Positions 15,186 to 19,696 of a stretch of DNA of 19,696 nt are shown in pieces (the first letter of the stretch is position 1; every line of letters begins with the position of its first letter). The stretch covers positions 1 through 19,696 of the forward strand of contig CALACW010000095.1 of NCBI GenBank assembly GCA_937890355.1. Reading direction: 5' to 3'. Under the pieces are notes generated by a model. It saw only the letters and a program-made list of their open reading frames with translations, was not told the DNA's origin and did no database searches. Source of the DNA: CALACW01 sp002431305 (GTDB lineage Bacteria > Bacillota > Clostridia > Oscillospirales > Acutalibacteraceae). Both the position numbers and the translations under genes were made by a program.

Positions 15186-17666
15186 TCAGAATGTGCTCTC
15201 GGGATTCATATCCGCGCTTACTGTAACACGTGAAAATCTGCTGATTTTTGAAAAATCCCTGAGACACCTTGAAATCATATTTCTGAATTTTTTTGTATTT
15301 TTACATTTTATTATAATACGTTCTCTGTATTTATTATTGATTTTTGCAAGTTTAGGTTCAACGGGTCCCAAAATTATAAGTTTTAAATCAGAATACTCTC
15401 CCCTGACGCTTTTCTTTATCAAATCAAGAAATTCCACAGATGCCAGATGAGAGTAATTCTCTCCGGACGAAGTAAAACTTATAACACAGATGTCGCAGAA
15501 CGGCGGATAAATAAGTCCCCGTCTTATCGCAATCTCGTCATTATAAAAACTTAAATAATCCTGCCGGGAAGCAAATCTTATTACGGGGTTATCTGGAACA
15601 ACGGTCTGAATGACCGCTCTGCCGAGTTTATCGCCTCTGCCCGAACGCCCTACAACCTGCGTCAGCAAATCAAACGCTTTTTCCATGCTTCTAAAATCGT
15701 CGTTGTATAACTGCTGATCTACGGAAACAACACCTACCAGCGTTACATTTGGAAAATTAAGTCCCTTTGCAACCATTTGAGTGCCGACCATTATATCATA
15801 CTTACCGTCGGCAAACTCTCCGAATTTTTTTTCATGAGAATTCTTATATGTCATTGTATCGGCATCGATTCTGAGTATTCTTGCCTCGGGAAAAAGTGAA
15901 TTAATTTCCTGCTCAACCTTCTGCGTACCGAAGCCCGAATACCTGACGGTTTCACTTCCGCATTTAGAGCACACCGTCCGCATAGGTTCGCTGTAACCGC
16001 AGTAGTGACACATAAGCCGGTTGTTCGCTATATGATAGGTGAGCGAAATACTGCAGTTCGGGCATGTTACTACGCTTTTACACTCTTTGCATGCAACAAA
16101 AGTATTATATCCTCTGCGGTTTATTAATAAAATCGTCTGCTGTTTGTTTTCAAGATTGTATTTAATTTCTTCACAAAGCGACAAACTCAGAGACATCATA
16201 CCTGACTGCTGCCGTCTGTCGGTCATGTCAACAACCTTAACTTCAGGCAATACGGAATTTGAATATCTGTTTTTAAGTTCGATTAATTCATATTTACCGC
16301 TTTTTGCAAGAGCAAAACTCTCAACGGAAGGCGTCGCACTGGCAAGAATCAAAAGAGCATGAGAATCGGCACATCTGAATTTAGCAGCTTCACGTGCGTG
16401 ATATCTCGGCGTTCTCTCGGATTTATACGAACTCTCCTGCTCCTCGTCAATAACTATCAACGCTAAGTTCTCGGCCGGGGCGAAAACGGCACTTCTCGTT
16501 CCGACGACAATGTGCGCCCTGCCTCGTTTAATTCTTTTAAATTCGTCTAGTCTTTCGCCGACGGACAGTCCGCTGTGCATAACGGCGACTTCCTCGCCGT
16601 AACGTGAGTAAAACTGAGATAAAAGCTGAGGTGTCAGCGAAATTTCAGGAACAGTAACTATAACGCTTTTTCCCGTTTTATATAAGGAATCAATAAGTTT
16701 CATATAAACTTTTGTCTTACCGCTTCCTGTTACGCCGTATAACAAGGACGTATGAAACGCTTCGGAATCAAGTCTTTTTTTCAGAATATCATAAGCATTA
16801 TTCTGCTCATTTGATAAAACAATCTCCGTTTTATCCGTTATGTATACGCCGTCTTTCAGCGGATTTCTGTAAACCTCGGTTTCAAAAGAATCAAGAATGC
16901 CTTTTTTTGTTAAATTCTCAATAACCGCACCGCTCGCGTCCGTAAAATAGGTTATTTCTTTTACAGCCGCGCTTCCGATATCTTCCAGCAGAGAGATAAC
17001 CGATTTTTGTTTTGCCGTTAATTTATATTCTATCTCTCCGTTCAGAAAGGCATCTGATATTTTTACGGTTTTCATTACCGCATCCGACGCATTTCTCAAT
17101 GTCTGAACGTTTTTCTGAACATATCCTTTTGAAATCAGCCCCTCAAGAATGGGACTGTCGTTTTGTATTCCGAGATTTTTTTCGACAGACTCATATTTAA
17201 CCGAGCCCTTTTTATTTCTGAAAAAAGCGCGGATTCTGCTTTCCTCAGCTGTCAGCTCGTCTTCGTCTGCTTTAAAGCCTTTTCTTGTAAGAGAATAGGT
17301 ATCATGCGCTTTAAATCCAAGTCCGAAAGGGAGCATTGCCTTCGCGGAATCATAAAAAGTACAGAACGTTCTGTCGGATATAAACTTCGCAAGTCTCAGT
17401 AAGTCCTCACCGAGAACGGGGCTGTCGTCAAGAATACGTTCTATCGGTTTTAATTTTTTAACAGAAAAATCTTCATCCGTATCATCGGATATTTCAAAAA
17501 TGAATCCCAGTCTTTTTTTGTTTCCGGTTCCAAAACCCACTAAAACCCTACACCCGGTCTTCGCTTTTTGAATCAAAGAATCGGGTATAAGGTAACTGAA
17601 TAACATATCAAAGCTGTACGCCGTATTTTCTACAGCGACCTTAGCAATGTATCCGGAATGCGCCAA
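15186..17666 (-). CDS. priA: Primosomal replication-restart helicase PriA
   Basis: 3'-to-5' DNA helicase that reloads the replisome at stalled forks. The 826 residues show the N-terminal DNA-binding region (about 1-110), Walker A GVTGSGKT (311-318), motif II DEEQ (407-410), and eight zinc cysteines in CKEC, CPNC, CHYC and CSKC (526, 529, 535, 538, 553, 556, 566, 569). GTQMVAKGLNFP (628-639) and the arginine-finger motif VVGRSGRG (671-678) follow. Motif II is DEEQ rather than the DEEH of E. coli and Bacillus; I believe this is a tolerated variant in clostridia. The stop of rpoZ lies 7 bases upstream. Confidence 0.97.
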   Translation of the reverse strand: MAHSGYIAKVAVENTAYSFDMLFSYLIPDSLIQKAKTGCRVLVGFGTGNKKRLGFIFEISDDTDEDFSVKKLKPIERILDDSPVLGEDLLRLAKFISDRTFCTFYDSAKAMLPFGLGFKAHDTYSLTRKGFKADEDELTAEESRIRAFFRNKKGSVKYESVEKNLGIQNDSPILEGLISKGYVQKNVQTLRNASDAVMKTVKISDAFLNGEIEYKLTAKQKSVISLLEDIGSAAVKEITYFTDASGAVIENLTKKGILDSFETEVYRNPLKDGVYITDKTEIVLSNEQNNAYDILKKRLDSEAFHTSLLYGVTGSGKTKVYMKLIDSLYKTGKSVIVTVPEISLTPQLLSQFYSRYGEEVAVMHSGLSVGERLDEFKRIKRGRAHIVVGTRSAVFAPAENLALIVIDEEQESSYKSERTPRYHAREAAKFRCADSHALLILASATPSVESFALAKSGKYELIELKNRYSNSVLPEVKVVDMTDRRQQSGMMSLSLSLCEEIKYNLENKQQTILLINRRGYNTFVACKECKSVVTCPNCSISLTYHIANNRLMCHYCGYSEPMRTVCSKCGSETVRYSGFGTQKVEQEINSLFPEARILRIDADTMTYKNSHEKKFGEFADGKYDIMVGTQMVAKGLNFPNVTLVGVVSVDQQLYNDDFRSMEKAFDLLTQVVGRSGRGDKLGRAVIQTVVPDNPVIRFASRQDYLSFYNDEIAIRRGLIYPPFCDICVISFTSSGENYSHLASVEFLDLIKKSVRGEYSDLKLIILGPVEPKLAKINNKYRERIIIKCKNTKKFRNMISRCLRDFSKISRFSRVTVSADMNPESTF

Positions 17667-17673
17667 AGAGATA

Positions 17674-17889
17674 TCAGTCCTCGTTACATTCTTCTTTTGA
17701 ACGGTCGATTATTTTGCATTTACCGCTCTTAATTTCCTCCACTGCGAGGGTAACGGTCTTTTCAAGAATTATTTCCTTATCGGCAATAGCCTTGTCCGTA
17801 ATCTGTCTTGCACGTTTTGCAGTTGCGGTAACAAGAGCATAACGACTCATATCATCATCAATAAGTTCGGTTAAATCTACATCGAGCAT
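17674..17889 (-). CDS. rpoZ: RNA polymerase omega subunit
   Basis: Small subunit that helps assemble and stabilise RNA polymerase by clamping the beta-prime subunit. The 71 residues contain the family core: SRYALVTATAKRARQI at about 15-30, followed by a helical segment with AVEEIKSGK (49-57) and an acidic end. GGAG lies 8 bases before the ATG. It follows gmk by 13 bases; the gmk-rpoZ pairing is common in bacteria. The usual Firmicute next gene, coaBC, is absent, and priA comes directly. Confidence 0.95.
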   Translation of the reverse strand: MLDVDLTELIDDDMSRYALVTATAKRARQITDKAIADKEIILEKTVTLAVEEIKSGKCKIIDRSKEECNED

Positions 17890-17902
17890 TGTTTTATCTC
17901 CT

Positions 17903-18496
17903 TTATGTCAAATCCAATTTTTCAAGAATTTTTTTATGTACGTTTTTAACTGTTTCATCGAGAATATCATTCTCAACAACTATATCGTATTCAAATCGTT
18001 TTTCGACTTCGGTTTTAGCAATATTAAGACGCTTCTTAATCTCATCTTCATTCTCGGAACATCTGTCCCTGAGGCGCTGCTCGAGAATTTCAAATGACGG
18101 AGGCATTATAAATATTGAAAGGCAGTCAGGGAAAATTTTTCTGACATTTTCCGCGCCCTGAACTTCAATAACCAGAACAACTATTTTACCGTTGTTTATG
18201 CGTTTTTTTACATCTCTTTTTAGCGTTCCGTAATAGCTGGAACCATATTTTGCATATTCGATAAACTCGCCGTCTTCAATCATTTTTTCAAACTCGCCGA
18301 CATTAACGTAATAATAATTTACGCCGTCCTTCTCCCCGGGTCTCGGTGCTCTCGTTGTCGCCGAAACGGAAAGAGAAAATCTTTCGTCTTTAAGCAGAAG
18401 TCTGTTTACAATTGTGTCCTTACCCGCGCCCGAAGGACCGGATATTACAACGAGACGTCCGTTGCCAAAACAGCAGTTATTATCATCACTCATCAT
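17903..18496 (-). CDS. gmk: Guanylate kinase
   Basis: Phosphorylates GMP to GDP, feeding GTP, dGTP and (p)ppGpp pools. The 197 residues contain P-loop GPSGAGKD (20-27), the GMP-binding TTRAPRPGEKDGVNYYYV segment (about 47-64), and the lid region with RLRDRCSENEDEI. The N-terminus is about ten residues longer than a minimal guanylate kinase. GAGG lies 6 bases before the ATG. The start overlaps the end of remA by 11 bases, implying translational coupling. Confidence 0.97.
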   Translation of the reverse strand: MMSDDNNCCFGNGRLVVISGPSGAGKDTIVNRLLLKDERFSLSVSATTRAPRPGEKDGVNYYYVNVGEFEKMIEDGEFIEYAKYGSSYYGTLKRDVKKRINNGKIVVLVIEVQGAENVRKIFPDCLSIFIMPPSFEILEQRLRDRCSENEDEIKKRLNIAKTEVEKRFEYDIVVENDILDETVKNVHKKILEKLDLT

Positions 18497-18758
18497 CTGT
18501 TACCTCGTCGCAAAATGAATTATCGTCACTGTTGAATCTTTCGTATATACGTTTAAGCGGAAGGTACGAAAGAATTATGTGGTCTGAATCGGAAAGAATA
18601 ACGCTTTTTGTCTTTCTGCCGCATGTTGCGTCTATAAGAGTACCGTTATCTTTAGCGAGCTGTATCATTCTTCTTATAGGAGCGGAATCCGGAGCGGTAA
18701 CCGAAATTACTCTGGAAGCGTTAACCATATTTCCGAATCCGATATTTACTAATTTCAT
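18486..18758 (-). CDS. remA: RemA/DUF370 family DNA-binding regulator
   Basis: Small protein of the family whose Bacillus member forms rings that bind DNA and activates biofilm matrix and osmoprotection genes. The 90 residues match the family over their first 65: NIGFGNMVNASRVI, PDSAPIRRMI, LIDATCGRKTKSVI and DSDHIIL. They end in an acidic tail. The order yicC-remA-gmk is highly conserved in Firmicutes. The SD is not obvious (GGCGGACAGG before the ATG). Which genes it regulates here cannot be told. Confidence 0.94.
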   Translation of the reverse strand: MKLVNIGFGNMVNASRVISVTAPDSAPIRRMIQLAKDNGTLIDATCGRKTKSVILSDSDHIILSYLPLKRIYERFNSDDNSFCDEVTDDE

Positions 18759-18772
18759 AAGCCTGTCCGCCG

Positions 18773-19651
18773 TTATTCGATATTCTGAATCTGTTCTCTG
18801 ATTTTCTCAACTTCGGCTTTTATATCTATAACAATTCTGGCAATTTCGATATCGGAAGCCTTGGAACCGATTGTGTTTGCCTCTCTGTTTATTTCCTGAA
18901 CCAGAAAATCCATTTTTCTGCCGACAGGTTCCTGTGAATCCATAAATACGCGCAGCTGGTCAATGTGACTTCTGAGTCTGACTGTTTCCTCCGCAACGGC
19001 AATCTTGTCTGCAAAAACGGCGACTTCCGTAAGGAGTCTTGATTCGTCAACTGTGTTATCGCCGAGAAGCTGGCGGACTCGTTCAAGGAGTTTGTCATTA
19101 TATTCTTTAACGGTCTGCGGTGAACGCTCCTCAATTCTTTCAACAAACGAAATAATCAGGTCAGCTCTTGAAAGAATATCCGCACGGAGTTTCTCACCCT
19201 CAGTCTCACGCATTTTAACAAAATTAACAACGGCTTCATCAAGAACACTTTTAACGCACGACCAGACTTTATCCTCATCCGCAGGCGATTTTCTTACTGA
19301 AAAAATGTCGCTGCGCATTGCAAGATCTGAAACTTTAAAATCATTTTCAAGCGAAAACTTTTCACTCAGTTCATTAACCGCATTGACATAACCGAGCGCA
19401 AGAGATTCGTTAACCTGAACGATAACATCGTCTGTCTGCAATGAATCTATCTGGACCGAGCATTCAACTTTTCCGCGGGAAATAACGGATTGAACATATG
19501 ATTTTAATTTTTCTTCAAGAAAAGAATATCCCTTATAAACTCTCGGCGAAAATTCAAGATATCTGCTGTTTACGCTTTTCAATTCGACGGCAATACTCAT
19601 TCCGTCAACGGTCTCCTGGCTTCTGCCGTAGCCGGTCATGCTTTTTATCAT
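18773..19651 (-). CDS. yicC: YicC/YloC-family endoribonuclease
   Basis: Member of the YicC family, shown in E. coli and Bacillus to be an endoribonuclease involved in RNA turnover. The 292 residues begin MIKSMTGYGR and keep LKSVNSRYLE (about 25-34) and R-G-K-V-E-C near 59-64. The C-terminal DUF1732 region contains GRKMDFLVQEINREANTIGSK (within about 254-274), the most conserved part of the family. Length is normal. GAGG (19660-19663) lies 8 bases before the ATG. It is the first gene visible in the run, whose true start may lie outside the window. Confidence 0.95.
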   Translation of the reverse strand: MIKSMTGYGRSQETVDGMSIAVELKSVNSRYLEFSPRVYKGYSFLEEKLKSYVQSVISRGKVECSVQIDSLQTDDVIVQVNESLALGYVNAVNELSEKFSLENDFKVSDLAMRSDIFSVRKSPADEDKVWSCVKSVLDEAVVNFVKMRETEGEKLRADILSRADLIISFVERIEERSPQTVKEYNDKLLERVRQLLGDNTVDESRLLTEVAVFADKIAVAEETVRLRSHIDQLRVFMDSQEPVGRKMDFLVQEINREANTIGSKASDIEIARIVIDIKAEVEKIREQIQNIE

Positions 19652-19685
19652 ATAATGAACCTCAAAATGTATAGAATAATAAATA

Positions 19686-19691
19686 ATTATA
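19686..19691 (-). promoter_or_regulatory. Possible -10 element upstream of yicC
   Basis: A perfect TATAAT on the minus strand lies 34 bases before the yicC start codon, in very AT-rich sequence. Transcription would start near 19679. The -35 region falls outside the window, so a promoter cannot be confirmed. Confidence 0.25.
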
Positions 19692-19696
19692 TATTA

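Overview
The window comes from the chromosome of an endospore-forming Firmicute, most likely an anaerobic Clostridia-class bacterium. Base composition is moderately AT-rich. The evidence is a SpoIVA of exactly the length I know from Bacillus (492 aa), a SipL-type SPOCS/LysM protein of the kind known from clostridia, a SpoVM micro-gene, and a housekeeping gene order (yicC-remA-gmk-rpoZ-priA-def-fmt-rsmB-rlmN-prpC-prkC-rsgA) typical of Firmicutes. I cannot name a genus. No mobile element, CRISPR array, tRNA or rRNA was seen.

Right and centre (6717-19651, all minus strand): twelve or more genes in one tight run with gaps of 28 bases or fewer and several overlaps, almost certainly co-transcribed. 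Reading order is yicC, remA, gmk, rpoZ, priA, def, fmt, a YugP-type membrane zinc metallopeptidase, rsmB, rlmN, prpC, prkC, rsgA. They cover RNA turnover, nucleotide supply, transcription (omega), replication restart, initiator-tRNA formylation and its removal, rRNA/tRNA methylation, a muropeptide-sensing type kinase/phosphatase pair, and 30S ribosome maturation. Compared with the Bacillus subtilis order as I remember it, coaBC is absent between rpoZ and priA, the metallopeptidase is inserted, and rpe-thiN is absent after rsgA.

Centre-left (2990-6716, minus strand): a spore-coat basement cluster. Downstream of rsgA sit two genes too small for usual gene calling: a 49-aa two-helix membrane protein of unknown role (6510-6659) and a 27-aa SpoVM (6411-6494). 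After a perfect 12-bp hairpin come sipL (4791-6311) and spoIVA (3063-4541), each with its own sigma-E-like promoter. In known systems SpoVM is the amphipathic helix that marks the forespore membrane, SpoIVA is the ATPase that polymerises on it, and SipL (clostridia) or SpoVID (bacilli) binds SpoIVA. Having all three side by side is the most striking feature of the window. A perfect hairpin covers the ribosome-binding site of the 49-aa gene and contains a TATAAT, suggesting a switch between operon read-through and local transcription.

Left (19-2989): rnhA (RNase HI, plus strand) is divergent from a large sugar-nucleotide transferase fused to a phosphohexomutase-like domain that seems to have lost its catalytic residues. 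Their shared 181-bp spacer carries a perfect 12-bp inverted repeat. A bidirectional terminator separates rnhA from spoIVA.
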